NCBI RefSeq assembly: GCF_019443425.1
Contig: NZ_CP080382.1
Span: 3,472,001-3,536,000 of the forward strand
Origin: Arthrobacter sp. PAMC25284
GTDB taxonomy: Bacteria > Actinomycetota > Actinomycetes > Actinomycetales > Micrococcaceae
Reading direction: 5' to 3'
Length of the DNA stretch: 64,000 bases
A program made the translations under genes and the position numbers. The notes under the pieces were generated by a model. It was not told where the DNA came from, did not search any database, and saw only the letters and a program-made list of their open reading frames with translations. This document shows positions 47,664-58,240 of the stretch, in pieces. Each line of letters starts with the position of its first letter. Within the stretch, counting starts at the first letter, position 1.

Positions 47664-48518
47664 GTGCGAACATTTGTCTCGGCCGCGGCCGTCCTCATTG
47701 GACTAGTGCTGGCGGCCGTCGCTGTTCCTGCGATGTGGGCGGACCGCAATGTGGTCCAGGAAGGCGGATTCGTCGCCTTGACCGCGCCACTGGGCAAGGA
47801 TCCGGCCTTCCAAAAACGGCTGGCAGCCGCCACCGTGGACACCTTAATGTCAGGGGACCTGATCCCCGACTACCTGATGGCGCTGGCCCGGCCGGTTCTC
47901 GAGACCGCGGCCGATTCGTTGACGGGCCTTCCCGACTACCCCTCGGCCTGGGCGGAGACCGTGCGCAAGAGCCACCGGTTGTCCTTCGCCGATCCGGGCA
48001 CCCTGCCTCCGGAAGCCGACGCCACGACACTGACGCTGGACATCGGTCCGCTCGTGGGGCTGCTTGCGAAGCAGGTTGCTGATTCCACCATGTTGCCGGT
48101 GGAGGCGCCGGATCAGGTGCTGATCGACGTCGGGGAGCCGACCCAGCGTCAGGTCATCGAGAGGGTCTCTGCTTTTGCCCCGATGGGTTACGCCGTCACA
48201 GCCGCCGCCGGCATCGCGTTCGCAATCGCGCTCGTGGCGGCCCGCCGCCGCTGGAGTGTCCTTGCCGGGACCGGCGCAGGTGCGCTGGTACTTGCCGGAC
48301 TCTGGAAACTGGCCGCTGATGCCGCCGCCGGTGCCGCCATCGCGACATCGAGCGCGGAGAAGGTGGCCGGGACCTTCACGAAGGAGTTTGCCGCGGCTGC
48401 AACAGCAAGTTTCGAGCAATGGATCCTGGTGGCCGCCGTGGCCGGCGCCGCGCTCCTGGTCATCGGGCTGATAGCGCGGTCCGTCGGCGCACGCCGCCGC
48501 GTGTCCGGCGGCGCGTGA
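47664..48518 (+). CDS. Hypothetical membrane protein
   Basis: This 284-residue protein starts at the GTG at 47,664 with GAGGAA upstream; a -10-like TAAGAT lies near 47,630. It has an N-terminal membrane helix (FVSAAAVLIGLVLAAVAVP), about 140 extracellular-looking residues and two further C-terminal helices (GYAVTAAAGIAFAIALVAAR and WILVAAVAGAALLVIGLIAR). It is conserved in style with other Micrococcaceae membrane proteins, but I can name no function. Confidence 0.7.
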   Translation: MRTFVSAAAVLIGLVLAAVAVPAMWADRNVVQEGGFVALTAPLGKDPAFQKRLAAATVDTLMSGDLIPDYLMALARPVLETAADSLTGLPDYPSAWAETVRKSHRLSFADPGTLPPEADATTLTLDIGPLVGLLAKQVADSTMLPVEAPDQVLIDVGEPTQRQVIERVSAFAPMGYAVTAAAGIAFAIALVAARRRWSVLAGTGAGALVLAGLWKLAADAAAGAAIATSSAEKVAGTFTKEFAAAATASFEQWILVAAVAGAALLVIGLIARSVGARRRVSGGA

Positions 48519-48579
48519 CCGGCACCACGCACCTCTCCCGGCCAGAAGGGCACACAGTGAACACCGGTAGCATGGAGGC

Positions 48580-49669
48580 ATGACCTCCACTGCTGTTTCC
48601 ATTCCGATGCCCTCCGTTCCGCGCCGGCGGCGTTCACCGGAGGACGTGCTGGCCGCGGCGCCCGTCACGGGTCCGAAAAAGGTCCTGCTGGCCGCGCCGC
48701 GCGGATACTGTGCCGGGGTGGACCGTGCAGTGATCGCGGTGGAAAAGGCGCTGGAGCACTACGGCCGCCCGGTCTATGTCCGCAAGCAGATCGTGCACAA
48801 CGTCCATGTCGTCTCGTCCCTCGAGGAAAAAGGCGCCATTTTCGTGGACGAAACCGATGAGGTCCCCGAGGGCGCCCTCGTGATCTTCTCAGCGCACGGC
48901 GTTTCGCCTGCTGTGGTCCAGTCCGCCGAGGACCGCGGCCCTGCGGACCATCGATGCCACTTGCCCGCTCGTGACCAAGGTGCACAAGGAAGCCGTCCGC
49001 TTCGCGAAGGACGACTTCGACATCCTCCTGATCGGCCACGATGGCCACGAGGAAGTCGAAGGCACCGCCGGTGAAGCGCCCGACCACATCCAGGTCATCA
49101 ACGGCCCGCATGAGGTCGACCAGGTGACGGTCCGGAATCCGGAAAAGGTCATCTGGCTCTCCCAGACAACGTTGAGTGTGGACGAAACCATGGAAACGGT
49201 CCGGCTTTTGAAGGAGCGCTTCCCGACCCTGCAGGATCCGCCCAGCGACGACATTTGCTATGCCACAACCAACCGTCAAGTGGCCATCAAGAAGATCTCG
49301 CCCCAGGCTGACCTCGTGATTGTGGTCGGCTCGGCGAACTCATCCAATTCCGTCCGCCTCGTTGAGGTGGCGCTGGAGTACGGCGCCAAGGCCTCCTACC
49401 GGGTCGACTTCGCCAATGAGGTCGACGAGGCATGGTTCGAGGGCGTCACGACAGTGGGGGTCACGTCGGGGGCATCGGTCCCGGAGGTCCTGGTCAAGGA
49501 CGTGCTCCGGCTCCTGGCCGACTACGGCTATGGCTCCGTGGAGGAAGTCGTCACAGCCGAGGAAGACCTGCTGTTTTCCCTGCCCAAGGAGCTGCGCGCC
49601 ACGCTCAAGCAGGCCGGAGATGTCACCCGGGCCCTTGGCGGCCGCGGTACGCGCGCTGACAACCAGTAG
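48580..49669 (+). CDS. ispH: 4-hydroxy-3-methylbut-2-enyl diphosphate reductase (one frameshift)
   Basis: This is the last enzyme of the MEP pathway to isoprenoid precursors, an iron-sulphur protein. The three cluster cysteines are in [22 protein letters not shown] and [26 protein letters not shown]-like [10 protein letters not shown] and [12 protein letters not shown] are also family marks. Frame 1 ends in nonsense after SAEDRG; with one C fewer in CCC 48,939-48,941 it reads [19 protein letters not shown] in frame 2. The break falls just before the second cluster cysteine. Since the enzyme is essential in bacteria relying on this pathway, the shift is almost surely a sequence error. Restored length is about 362 residues. 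Confidence 0.93.
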
Positions 49670-49694
49670 CGCTTCGGCGGCACTTTCGACTTAT

Positions 49695-49728
49695 GGCCGC
49701 AGGGACCCTGTCAGGGGTTCCTGCGGCC
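49695..49728. terminator. Hairpin between convergent ispH and rmuC
   Basis: GGCCGCAGGGACCC (49,695-49,708) pairs with GGGTTCCTGCGGCC (49,715-49,728) with one G-T pair and a 6-base loop. Its place between two convergent genes suits a two-way terminator, although no T-run is present. Confidence 0.55.
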
Positions 49729-49759
49729 TCATGCGCCGGGCGTCTCCTTGCCGGTTTTC

Positions 49760-51004
49760 CTAGGCCGCTGACTCTTCGACATCTTCCCGGGACCCGGCCC
49801 GGGGTCCAGACTGCAGCTCCGGAGCCGTGACCGATCGGGGTGCTGCCTCGACGGCGGCCGGAGTGGTCAGCCCCTCGGCGTCCAGGGCATTGAGCTTGCG
49901 GGCGGTGGGAAGGATCCGCGCTTCCAGCGTGCCCACCATCGAGTTGTACCGGTCCACCGAGGTTTTTAATGACGACCCGAGTTTGGTGACGTTTTCGCCG
50001 AGGGTGCCCATCCGGTCGTAGAGCTGCCGGGCGAGCTCGAAGAGCTCCCGGGCGGTATCAGTCAGGACATCCTGGCGCCACGTGAACGCCACCGCCTTCA
50101 GGACCGCCAGCAGAGTTCCCGGTGAAGCGAGAACCACGTTCCTGGACAGGGCGTGGTCCAGCAGCGCCGGATCCGCGGTGAGGGCAGCGGCCAGGATCGA
50201 TTCCGCAGGCAGGAAGCACACCACGACTTCCGGCGAGTTCCCGGGGATGTCCCAGTACTTTTTATTGCCGAGGGCGTCCACATGAGCCTTGAGGGCTTTG
50301 GCGTGGGCGGCCAGATGCGCCTGCTGGCTGCCGGTGGCCGCCCCCAGCTGCAGACTGCCGCCGGACGATGGGCTGAGCTCCTGTGCCGCGAGGTAGGAAG
50401 ACAGCGGGACCTTGGCGTCAACGACAAGTTGTTTGCCGCCGGGCAACTGCACCACAAGGTCGGGACGGAGAGAGTTCTCCGCGGAGGAGCTGTGAAGCTG
50501 CTCCTGGAAGTCGACGTGACGCAGCATCCCGGCTGCCTCGACAACGCGCCGAAGCTGGACTTCGCCCCACTGCCCCCGGGCGCTGTTGGACCGGAGAGCC
50601 GATTCCAGGGCGTGGGTGGACCGCAGAAGCTGTTCATCGGAGAGCCGGGCCTCCTGCAATTGCTGGGCAAGCTGGCCGTACTGTTCGAGCCGGTCCCGTT
50701 CGAGCAGGGAAACCTGCTGCTGCACCGCAGTCAGTTTTTCCGCCACGGGTGCCAGTGCGCGCAGCACACTGCCGTCCTGGTTCCTGGACTCGCCGAGTTC
50801 CCGGTTTTGTGCCGAGAGCAGTCGCCGTTCGGCGTCGGCCGCCGCGAATTGCGCACTGACGTCGGAAAGCCGGGCAGAGACGGCGTCGAAGTCCTGCTCC
50901 GCGGCGAGATAGCGGCGGCGGAGCGTCACGTAGACGGCGGCCGCACCGGCAACGGCGCCTACCAGCAGCATCAGCAGGGCAAGAATCAATGAAAAAGCGT
51001 CCAT
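49760..51004 (-). CDS. rmuC: DNA recombination protein RmuC
   Basis: This 414-residue protein starts at the ATG at 51,004 (MDAFSLILALLMLLVGAVAG), giving one N-terminal membrane helix. A coiled coil follows (residues about 40-140), then the RmuC domain: RGQWGEVQLRRVVEAAGMLR, PDLVVQLPGGKQLVVDAKVP (a PD-(D/E)XK-like core) and VVVCFLPAESILAAAL. RmuC limits DNA inversions at short repeats, probably as a nuclease. The longer frame to 51,067 is not supported. Confidence 0.92.
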   Translation of the reverse strand: MDAFSLILALLMLLVGAVAGAAAVYVTLRRRYLAAEQDFDAVSARLSDVSAQFAAADAERRLLSAQNRELGESRNQDGSVLRALAPVAEKLTAVQQQVSLLERDRLEQYGQLAQQLQEARLSDEQLLRSTHALESALRSNSARGQWGEVQLRRVVEAAGMLRHVDFQEQLHSSSAENSLRPDLVVQLPGGKQLVVDAKVPLSSYLAAQELSPSSGGSLQLGAATGSQQAHLAAHAKALKAHVDALGNKKYWDIPGNSPEVVVCFLPAESILAAALTADPALLDHALSRNVVLASPGTLLAVLKAVAFTWRQDVLTDTARELFELARQLYDRMGTLGENVTKLGSSLKTSVDRYNSMVGTLEARILPTARKLNALDAEGLTTPAAVEAAPRSVTAPELQSGPRAGSREDVEESAA

Positions 51005-51100
51005 GGCTTCACTGTGGCACGCCCCTGTGACATTTCCGGTCCGCGGCCGGTTGTCGGAGAGCTCCACGACCGCGCCGCAGGGATCTCCGGCCGCAGCGGG

Positions 51101-51106
51101 TAGAAT
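51101..51106 (+). promoter_or_regulatory. -10 box of a probable leaderless ychF transcript
   Basis: TAGAAT lies such that transcription would begin near 51,113-51,115, on or next to the GTG at 51,115. This supports that codon as the start of ychF and a mRNA with no leader. Confidence 0.45.
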
Positions 51107-51114
51107 TTATGCTC

Positions 51115-52200
51115 GTGGCTCTTACTATTGGCATCGTCGGACTGCCCAACGTCGGCAAATCAACCCTCTTCAACGCATTGACCCGCAATCAGGTGCTCGC
51201 GGCGAACTATCCGTTCGCCACGATCGAACCCAATATCGGCGTCGTGAACCTGCCTGATCCCCGGCTGGAAAAGCTGGCCGGAATCTTCGGCTCCGCGCGG
51301 CTGATGCCCGCGGCTGTATCTTTCGTTGACATCGCCGGGATCGTCAAGGGCGCATCGGAGGGCGAAGGCCTGGGCAACCAGTTCCTCGCCAATATCCGTG
51401 AGGCCGAGGCCATCGCCCAGGTGGTTCGTGTGTTCGATGACCCCGATGTGATCCACGTCGACGGCAAAGTGGACCCGGGCTCCGACATGGAGACCATCAA
51501 CACCGAGCTGATCCTCGCCGATCTGCAGACGATCGAGAAGGCCGTCCCCCGGATCGAAAAAGAAGTGAAGATCAAGAAGCGCGAGGCAGCAGAGCTGGCC
51601 GCCGTCCAGGCGGCCCAGGCCGTGCTGGAACGTGGCGACACAATCTTCTCCTCGATCAAGAGCGACAAGCTGGAAATGGAGCACCTCAAGGAGCTCGGCC
51701 TGCTGACCGCCAAGCCCTTCATCTACGTTTTCAACGCGGATGAGGGGATTCTGGGCAGCCCGGAAAAGCAGGAGGAACTGCGGGCTATGGTCGCACCGGC
51801 CGACTGCATTTTCCTCGACGCCAAACTGGAATCCGATCTGGTGGAACTCGACGAGGCGGAAGCCCGCGAGATGCTGGAAATGAACGGCCAGGACGAGTCC
51901 GGGCTGGACCAGCTGGCGCGGGTTGGGTTCCACACCCTCGGGCTGCAGACCTACCTGACGGCAGGCCCCAAGGAAACCCGGGCCTGGACCATTCACCGGG
52001 GTGACACTGCCCCGCAGGCCGCCGGCGTCATCCACTCCGATTTCCAGCGCGGCTTCATCAAGGCCGAGGTTGTCTCCTTCAATGATTTGGTCGAGGCCGG
52101 ATCCATGGCCGAGGCCAAGGCCCGCGGCAAGGTCCGCATCGAAGGCAAGGAATACGTCATGGTCGACGGCGACGTCGTCGAGTTCCGCTTCAACGTCTGA
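51115..52200 (+). CDS. ychF: Ribosome-binding ATPase YchF (OLA1 family)
   Basis: This 361-residue P-loop protein starts at the GTG at 51,115 to give [20 protein letters not shown], the family N-terminus; an ATG six bases earlier is possible. G motifs are GLPNVGKST (G1), [20 protein letters not shown] (G3) and FIYVFNADE (the altered G4 that gives ATP preference). The C-terminal TGS domain ends [14 protein letters not shown]. YchF binds ribosomes and has roles in stress response. It is followed by a good terminator. Confidence 0.95.
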   Translation: MALTIGIVGLPNVGKSTLFNALTRNQVLAANYPFATIEPNIGVVNLPDPRLEKLAGIFGSARLMPAAVSFVDIAGIVKGASEGEGLGNQFLANIREAEAIAQVVRVFDDPDVIHVDGKVDPGSDMETINTELILADLQTIEKAVPRIEKEVKIKKREAAELAAVQAAQAVLERGDTIFSSIKSDKLEMEHLKELGLLTAKPFIYVFNADEGILGSPEKQEELRAMVAPADCIFLDAKLESDLVELDEAEAREMLEMNGQDESGLDQLARVGFHTLGLQTYLTAGPKETRAWTIHRGDTAPQAAGVIHSDFQRGFIKAEVVSFNDLVEAGSMAEAKARGKVRIEGKEYVMVDGDVVEFRFNV

Positions 52201-52238
52201 GCGGAAGCAACGCCACCGCCTGACGCTGGATTGACCTG

Positions 52239-52268
52239 AAAAGCCCCGGTTCCTGGATCGGGGCTTTT
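52239..52268 (+). terminator. Intrinsic terminator after ychF
   Basis: AAAAGCCCC (52,239-52,247) pairs with GGGGCTTTT (52,260-52,268). The 9-bp stem ends in a T-run and lies 38 bases past the stop. Confidence 0.8.
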
Positions 52269-52387
52269 CCTGCATGATGCGCGCATGGCGCAGATAGCGC
52301 CAGCAGCAGAGATGTATGAAACCATGCTCGGAGAAGCGCCCGGGCATCCCGGAACAATGGGAACACGCGGCAGAACGAGGAGATTGA

Positions 52388-54181
52388 ATGCATTTGGGTC
52401 GTTTCTCCAGGGCATTGGGCCTGGCAGCAGCAGTCGCCGTGGCCCTGGGCGCGTGCACCGTGACCGAAGACCAGACGGCGCCGGTTCCGTCCCCGACGGT
52501 TGCCGAGGGCGCACGCGGCGGGTCGGCTACCGTGGCCGAAGTCAATGCGCTCAGCACGTTTAACCCGAACACGGCGGATGGCAACACCGACGTGAACGTC
52601 AAGATCAGCTACGCCACCCACTCCGGATTCTTCTACTTGGACAACAAACTCAGCGTGGTGCGGAACGAAAAATTCGGCACGATGGAAAAGGTTTCCGACA
52701 ATCCACTGACGGTCAAGTACTCCATCAAGGAGGGCGTGAAGTGGTCTGACGACACTCCTGTCACGGCGGCAGACCTCCTCTTGCAGTGGGCTGCGTTTTC
52801 CGGTTACTACGACGACGCCGCGCCGGATGGCGCGACCGGCACTTCTTATTTTTCGTACGCCGGTGACCCCACCGGCCTGGCCCTTACCGATTTCCCCGAA
52901 CTCGGTGCGGACGGCCGGTCCCTGACCCTGAAGTACGCCCGGCCGTATACGGACTGGGAGACGGTCCTCGGAGGTCCCGGCGTCGATATTCCGGCGCACG
53001 TCCTCGCCCGGAAGGCCGGGCTGGCCGGCACAAAAGAATTCGTCGAACTGCTCAGGAGCATCCCCCGGGGCGATGCGGTCAATCCCCAGCCAGCGAATGC
53101 GCAGCTGACGGTTATGGCCGGGCTGTGGAATACCGGCTTCGATTCCACGTCGCTCCCCGCCGATGTCAGCCTGTACCTGTCCAACGGCCCCTACATCGTC
53201 CGGAGCGTCAACGAAAACCAGACGCTGACCATGATCCGGAACAGGGACTACAACTGGGGACCCGAGGCCAAACTGGACGAAATCACGGTCCGCTACATTG
53301 GCGATGCCGGTGCCCAGGTGCAGGCGCTGCAGGCCGGCCAGGCGGACATCATCGCGCCGCAGGCCTCCAACGACACCGTGGACCAGCTCAAAGCCCTCGA
53401 AAGCGAAGGCGTCACCGTGGAAGTCGGCCGCCAGCTCGCCTACGACCACATCGATTTGAACTACAGCGGCCCGTTCGCCGAGAAGAGCGTCCGTGAAGCG
53501 TTCCTGAAGACCGTTCCGCGCCGGGAAATCGTTAACCGGATCCTCAAAGGTCTCGACCCGGATCCGGCACCGCTGGATTCCCAGCTGTTTATCCCGGGCC
53601 AGGCCCCCTACTCAGAGTCGGCAAGGAGCAACGGGTCCTCCGAGTACCAGGAAGTCGACATCACAGCAGCCAGGAAGCTCCTTGACGGCGCCACCCCTGA
53701 AGTCCGCATCATGTACAACAAGGACAATCCCAACCGGGTCACCACGTTCACGCTCATCCGCGAGTCCGCGGGCAAGGCAGGTTTCCAGGTCGTCGATGGC
53801 GGCCTTGGCGGTTCCGACTGGGGCAAGGCCTTGGGCAAGGGCGGCTACGACGCGGCCATTTTCGGCTGGAGCAACTCCGGAGACGGCGGGTCCGGCGTCC
53901 CGCAGGTATTCAAGTCGGGCAATGATTCGAACTTCAACGGGTTCAGTGATCCCGGTGCCGACGAACTGATGGACGAACTCATTGTCACCACCGATCCCAG
54001 CGAGCAGGACAGCCTCGCGCAGCAGATCGACAGGAAGGTCTGGGAATCCGCCTACGGCCTCCCGTTGTTCCAGCTCGTTGGTGTTGACGCGTACAGCAAG
54101 CGCATCACCGGCGTGAAGTACATGCCGAACCAGACCGGGGTCTGGTGGAACTTCTGGGAGTGGTCGCAAAAACTGTCGTGA
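52388..54181 (+). CDS. Peptide-type ABC transporter substrate-binding lipoprotein (SBP family 5)
   Basis: This 597-residue lipoprotein has lipobox cysteine 23 (VAVALGAC). The mature protein belongs to the DppA/OppA-like family 5: FGTMEKVSDNPLTVKYSIKE, VKWSDDTPVTAADLLLQWAA, LSNGPYIVRSVNENQTLTMI and SVREAFLKTVPRREIVNRIL. It probably binds oligopeptides or a similar ligand outside the cell. It has its own spacing (271 bases to the next gene) but shares direction with a second binding protein and the permease-ATPase genes, so it may use the same channel. Confidence 0.88.
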   Translation: MHLGRFSRALGLAAAVAVALGACTVTEDQTAPVPSPTVAEGARGGSATVAEVNALSTFNPNTADGNTDVNVKISYATHSGFFYLDNKLSVVRNEKFGTMEKVSDNPLTVKYSIKEGVKWSDDTPVTAADLLLQWAAFSGYYDDAAPDGATGTSYFSYAGDPTGLALTDFPELGADGRSLTLKYARPYTDWETVLGGPGVDIPAHVLARKAGLAGTKEFVELLRSIPRGDAVNPQPANAQLTVMAGLWNTGFDSTSLPADVSLYLSNGPYIVRSVNENQTLTMIRNRDYNWGPEAKLDEITVRYIGDAGAQVQALQAGQADIIAPQASNDTVDQLKALESEGVTVEVGRQLAYDHIDLNYSGPFAEKSVREAFLKTVPRREIVNRILKGLDPDPAPLDSQLFIPGQAPYSESARSNGSSEYQEVDITAARKLLDGATPEVRIMYNKDNPNRVTTFTLIRESAGKAGFQVVDGGLGGSDWGKALGKGGYDAAIFGWSNSGDGGSGVPQVFKSGNDSNFNGFSDPGADELMDELIVTTDPSEQDSLAQQIDRKVWESAYGLPLFQLVGVDAYSKRITGVKYMPNQTGVWWNFWEWSQKLS

Positions 54182-54452
54182 CATGGGCAGCCAGCGGTTA
54201 GCCACGATTAACCGGGAGCTCACGGCGGGCGGATAATACCAGTCAGTAACCTGTGACAGGTAGTGCGGCGCGGTTGCCACCAGGAGTCACAGGCCTATCT
54301 GATATCGGTTTGGCAACGCGGTTCCACGATTCGGACGGTTTACGGTTAGGCTACATCCATATGTAGTCCAGATCACACGGATACCCCTGTGCCCGGACTA
54401 CCGGGAAGCACAAGTCTTTCCCTCGGAACTCCCACAATTCATAGGAGGCGGA

Positions 54453-56087
54453 ATGCGTTTTTCGCGCACTTCCCAAGCACTGGGCATGATGGCTATCGCT
54501 GCCCTTGCCCTGACCGGCTGCGGCGGCGGCACCACCGCAGGCGGCACCACTGGCAGCGACGCCAGCAAGGTCATCATCGCTGATGGTTCAGAGCCGGCGC
54601 GCCCGCTGATGCCGACCGACACCAACGAGGTCGGCGGCGGCAAGGTCATCGACATGACCTTCGCCGGACTCGTCAGCTACGACGCCACCGGCAAGCCGGT
54701 CAACGAACTGGCCGAGTCCATTGAGGGCAAAGATGGCCAGAACTTCACCATCAAGCTCAAGAAGGACCAGAAGTTCACCAACGGCGAGGCCATCACGGCC
54801 CAGACGTTCGTTGATTCGTGGAACTTCGGCGCGGCAGCAAAGAATGCCCAGCTCAGCGCAGGCTTCTTCGAAAGCATCAAGGGCTACGACGAGGCCAGCG
54901 CGGAAGGCTCCACCGTCGAGACCATGTCCGGGCTGAAAGTCGTTGATGACCTGACGTTCACCGTTGAACTGAGCCAGCCCGAGTCCGACTGGCCGCTGCG
55001 CCTCGGCTACACCGCCTTCGTGCCGGTGCCTGCCGGTGCCCTCGCTGACCCCAAGGCATTCGGCGAAAAGCCGGTCGGCAACGGCCCGTACATGCTCGCC
55101 GAGGGCGGCTGGCAGCACAACGTGCAGATCCAGCTCGTGCCGAACCCGGACTACAACGGCCCGCGCAAGGCCAAGAACGCCGGCGTGACGTTCAAGATCT
55201 ACCAGAATGATGACGCGGCCTACCAGGACCTGCTGAGCAACAACCTGGACATCCTCCAGACCATCCCGACCAACGCGCTGCTGAACTTCCAGTCCGACCT
55301 CGGCGACCGCACCATCAGCAAGCCGTACGCCGGCAACCAGACCATCTCCATCCCGGAATACCTGCCGGAGTGGAGCGGCGAGGCCGGCAAGCTGCGCCGC
55401 CAGGCAATCTCCATGGCCATCAACCGCGAAGAGATCACCAGCGTGATCTTCAATGGCGCCCGCAAGCCGGCCAAGGAATTCACGGCTCCGGTACTGGATG
55501 GTTACAGCGACTCGATCCCGGGTGCGGAAAATCTCGAGTTCAACGCCGCCAAGGCAAAGGAAGCCTGGGCCAAGGCTGACGCCATCGAGAAGTGGGACGC
55601 CGACAAGACGTTCACCATTGCCTACAACGCCGACAAGGGCGGACACAAGGCATGGGTCGAGGCCCTCGTCAACCAGGTCAAGAACACCCTGGGCATCAAG
55701 ATCGAAGGCAAGCCCTACGCAACCTTCAAGGAAGTCCGCACCGAGGCTACGGCCGGCACCCTGACCGGCGGCATCCGTGCCGGCTGGCAGGCCGACTACC
55801 CGTCGCTGTACAACTTCCTTGGCCCGATCTACAAGGCCGGCGCGGGCTCCAACGATTCCCGCTACGACAACCCGACGTTCGAGAAGACCATCTCCGAAGG
55901 TCTTAAGGCGTCCAGCGTGGCCGACGGCAACAAGGCCATGAACGAGGCCCAGGAGATCCTGCTCCAGGATCTGCCGGCCATCCCGCTCTGGTACCAGGTC
56001 GCCCAGGGCGGCTGGAGCGACAAGGTCACCAACGTTGACTACGGCTGGGACGGCGTTCCGCTGTACTACGCCATTACTGGCAAGTAA
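54453..56087 (+). CDS. Oligopeptide/dipeptide ABC transporter substrate-binding lipoprotein
   Basis: This 544-residue family 5 binding protein has lipobox cysteine 23 (ALALTGC). Typical segments are VNELAESIEGKDGQNFTIKL, FTNGEAITAQTFVDSWNFGA, KPVGNGPYMLAEGGWQHNVQ and LRRQAISMAINREEITSVIF, near the OppA branch. AGGAGG lies before the ATG. It is the first gene of the set: binding protein, two permeases, fused ATPase. A strong terminator follows it, so the binding protein should be made in excess over the membrane parts. Confidence 0.92.
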   Translation: MRFSRTSQALGMMAIAALALTGCGGGTTAGGTTGSDASKVIIADGSEPARPLMPTDTNEVGGGKVIDMTFAGLVSYDATGKPVNELAESIEGKDGQNFTIKLKKDQKFTNGEAITAQTFVDSWNFGAAAKNAQLSAGFFESIKGYDEASAEGSTVETMSGLKVVDDLTFTVELSQPESDWPLRLGYTAFVPVPAGALADPKAFGEKPVGNGPYMLAEGGWQHNVQIQLVPNPDYNGPRKAKNAGVTFKIYQNDDAAYQDLLSNNLDILQTIPTNALLNFQSDLGDRTISKPYAGNQTISIPEYLPEWSGEAGKLRRQAISMAINREEITSVIFNGARKPAKEFTAPVLDGYSDSIPGAENLEFNAAKAKEAWAKADAIEKWDADKTFTIAYNADKGGHKAWVEALVNQVKNTLGIKIEGKPYATFKEVRTEATAGTLTGGIRAGWQADYPSLYNFLGPIYKAGAGSNDSRYDNPTFEKTISEGLKASSVADGNKAMNEAQEILLQDLPAIPLWYQVAQGGWSDKVTNVDYGWDGVPLYYAITGK

Positions 56088-56092
56088 CATCT

Positions 56093-56137
56093 GAACGACG
56101 GCGGGGGCTGCTCGGATGAGCACCCCCGCCGTCGTTC
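56093..56137 (+). terminator. Terminator after the oligopeptide-binding gene
   Basis: The 56,093-56,113 arm pairs with 56,118-56,137 except for one bulged base; a 4-base loop and a T-rich tail (TGTTT) follow. Placed between binding-protein and permease genes it would attenuate expression of the latter. Confidence 0.75.
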
Positions 56138-56318
56138 TGTTTCCCCAACTTTCTATTCCGACGGCGCGGACCCTGTTGCGTCGCCTCCCGGCGCACGTCC
56201 CGGCGCCCGCAACGAGCGGCAGCGACGCCGTCGGGCATTCATAGTGAAAAGGTTCTTAGATGAACGACTCCACAGCATTCCTACGCGGCGTGCCTGCTGA
56301 CGGGGGTGTACTTCGCTG

Positions 56319-57248
56319 ATGGCGACGTATGTTCTCAAGCGCTTCCTGCAACTGATCCCGGTTTTCCTCGGAGCGACCCTCCTGGTGTACTTCCTGGTCT
56401 TCAGCCTCCCCGGCGACCCCATCGCGGCACTCTTTGGCGACAAGCCTGTCAACGAATCCGTAGCGGCCCAATTGCGGGCCCAGTACAACCTGGACCAGCC
56501 CTTCTGGATCCAATACCTCCTCTACGTCAAGAGCATCTTCACTTTCGATCTTGGGCTGGACTTCTCCGGCCGGCCGATCGCCGCCGTGCTCGGCGAGGTC
56601 TTCCCCGTCACCGCCCGGCTGGCCGTGATGGCACTCATTTTCGAAGCCGTCTTCGGCATCGCCTTCGGGCTGTTCGCCGGCCTGCGCAAGGGCAAGCTCT
56701 TTGACGCAACGGTGCTCGTGGCTTCCCTGATCGTCATCGGCATCCCGATCTTCGTCCTGGGCTTCCTCATGCAGTTCTTCATCGGCGTGCAGCTGGGCTG
56801 GGCTAAACCGACGGTCAGCTCCGCCGCCACGGTCCAGGACCTGATCCTGCCCGCCATTGTGCTCGGCCTGGGCTCGTTCGCCTACGTGCTCCGCCTCACC
56901 CGGACCAGCGTGATTGAGAACATGAACGCCGACTATGTCCGGACGGCCACGGCCAAGGGTCTCTCCCGCAGCCGGGTGGTGCGGGTTCACATCCTGCGAA
57001 ACTCGCTGATCCCGGTCATCACCTTCCTGGGCGCCGACCTCGGCGCCCTGATGGGCGGTGCAATCGTGACCGAAGGCATCTTCAACGTCCCGGGCGTCGG
57101 GAACCGGCTCTACCGTGCCGTCACAACCGGTGAAGGACCAACCGTGGTGTCCATCGTCACCGTCCTGGTCCTGATCTACGTTGTGTCCAACCTGCTCGTT
57201 GACCTGCTGTACGCCTGGCTTGACCCGAGGATCCGCTATGACTCCTGA
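56319..57248 (+). CDS. Peptide ABC transporter permease (DppB/OppB type)
   Basis: This 309-residue membrane protein has about six helices. It begins YVLKRFLQLIPVFLGATLLV, the family N-terminus, and has FSLPGDPIAALFGDKP then the coupling loop NADYVRTATAKGLSRSRVVR and HILRNSLIPVITFLG. It pairs with the next permease to form the channel. Its stop codon overlaps the next ATG by eleven bases. Confidence 0.93.
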   Translation: MATYVLKRFLQLIPVFLGATLLVYFLVFSLPGDPIAALFGDKPVNESVAAQLRAQYNLDQPFWIQYLLYVKSIFTFDLGLDFSGRPIAAVLGEVFPVTARLAVMALIFEAVFGIAFGLFAGLRKGKLFDATVLVASLIVIGIPIFVLGFLMQFFIGVQLGWAKPTVSSAATVQDLILPAIVLGLGSFAYVLRLTRTSVIENMNADYVRTATAKGLSRSRVVRVHILRNSLIPVITFLGADLGALMGGAIVTEGIFNVPGVGNRLYRAVTTGEGPTVVSIVTVLVLIYVVSNLLVDLLYAWLDPRIRYDS

Positions 57249-58240
57249 GAACACCTCTCCCGTTTCCGACGTCGTCCGACCGGGCCGCAACACCGGGCGC
57301 GACATTGAGCACTTCGTCGCAGACCTGGACGAGACCCCGCTGCAGGTCACAGACAAGGTCAAGGACGAAAACGCGCCCTTGAGCCTCTGGGGCGAAGCCT
57401 GGAAGAACCTGCGCCGGCAGCCGCTGTTCCTGATCTCGGCGTTCCTGATCGTCATTGTGGTCCTGGTCAGCGTGTTTCCGGGACTGTTTTCGCCCATCAA
57501 CCCGCAGTCGGAGGCGTGCCAGCTGGCCAACTCCAACGGCGGCCCCTCTGAAGGGCATCCGCTTGGCTTCACCCGGCAGGGCTGCGACGTCTATGCCCGC
57601 GTCATCTTCGGCACCCAGTCCTCGGTGATCGTCGGTTTGTTTACCACCATCGGCGTTATCATCATCGGCGGCACCGTGGGTGCGCTGGCCGGCTACTACG
57701 GCGGCTGGGTCGATGCGATCCTCGCCCGGATCAACGATATCTTCTTCGCCCTGCCGCTGATTCTCGGCGCCATCGTCCTCACGCAGCTGCCGATCTTCCG
57801 GGCCAACCGGAACGTCTGGTCCCTCGTCGTGATCCTGGTGGTTTTCGGCTGGCCGCAGATTGCCCGCATCACCCGCGGCGCCGTCGTCGAGGTCCGGAAT
57901 GCAGACTTTGTCACCGCGGCCCCGGTCACTGGGCGTGTCCCGGTTCCGGTCGCTGATGCGGCACGTCATGCCCAACGCACTGGCGCCGATCATCGTGGTG
58001 GCCACCATCTCACTCGGCACCTTCATCGTGGCCGAATCGACGCTGTCATTCCTTGGCATCGGGCTGCCGCCGAGCGTTATGTCCTGGGGCAACGACATTC
58101 AGTCGGCCCAGGCTTCCCTGCGCTCCAACCCCATGCCGCTGCTCTACCCGGCAATCGCCCTGTCCATCACCGTCCTGAGCTTCATCATGCTGGGCGACGC
58201 CCTCCGTGATGCGCTGGACCCCAAAGCGCGCAAGCGATGA
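57238..58240 (+). CDS. Peptide ABC transporter permease (DppC/OppC type), one frameshift
   Basis: The start is the ATG at 57,238 inside the end of the first permease gene. The N-terminus has LSLWGEAWKNLRRQPLFLIS, and the family feature GFTRQGCDVYARVIFGTQSS follows. After EVRNADFVTAA frame 1 fails; with one C fewer in CCCC 57,920-57,923 it reads RSLGVSRFRSLMRHVMPNAL in frame 2, the expected coupling loop, and ends GDALRDALDPKARKR. Restored length about 333 residues. The stop overlaps the ATPase start by four bases. Confidence 0.9.

Noticed and set aside
54588..56123. A 511-residue leftward open frame opposite the peptide-binding gene
   Set aside because: Shadow of a well-matched substrate-binding protein; no domain in its own right.
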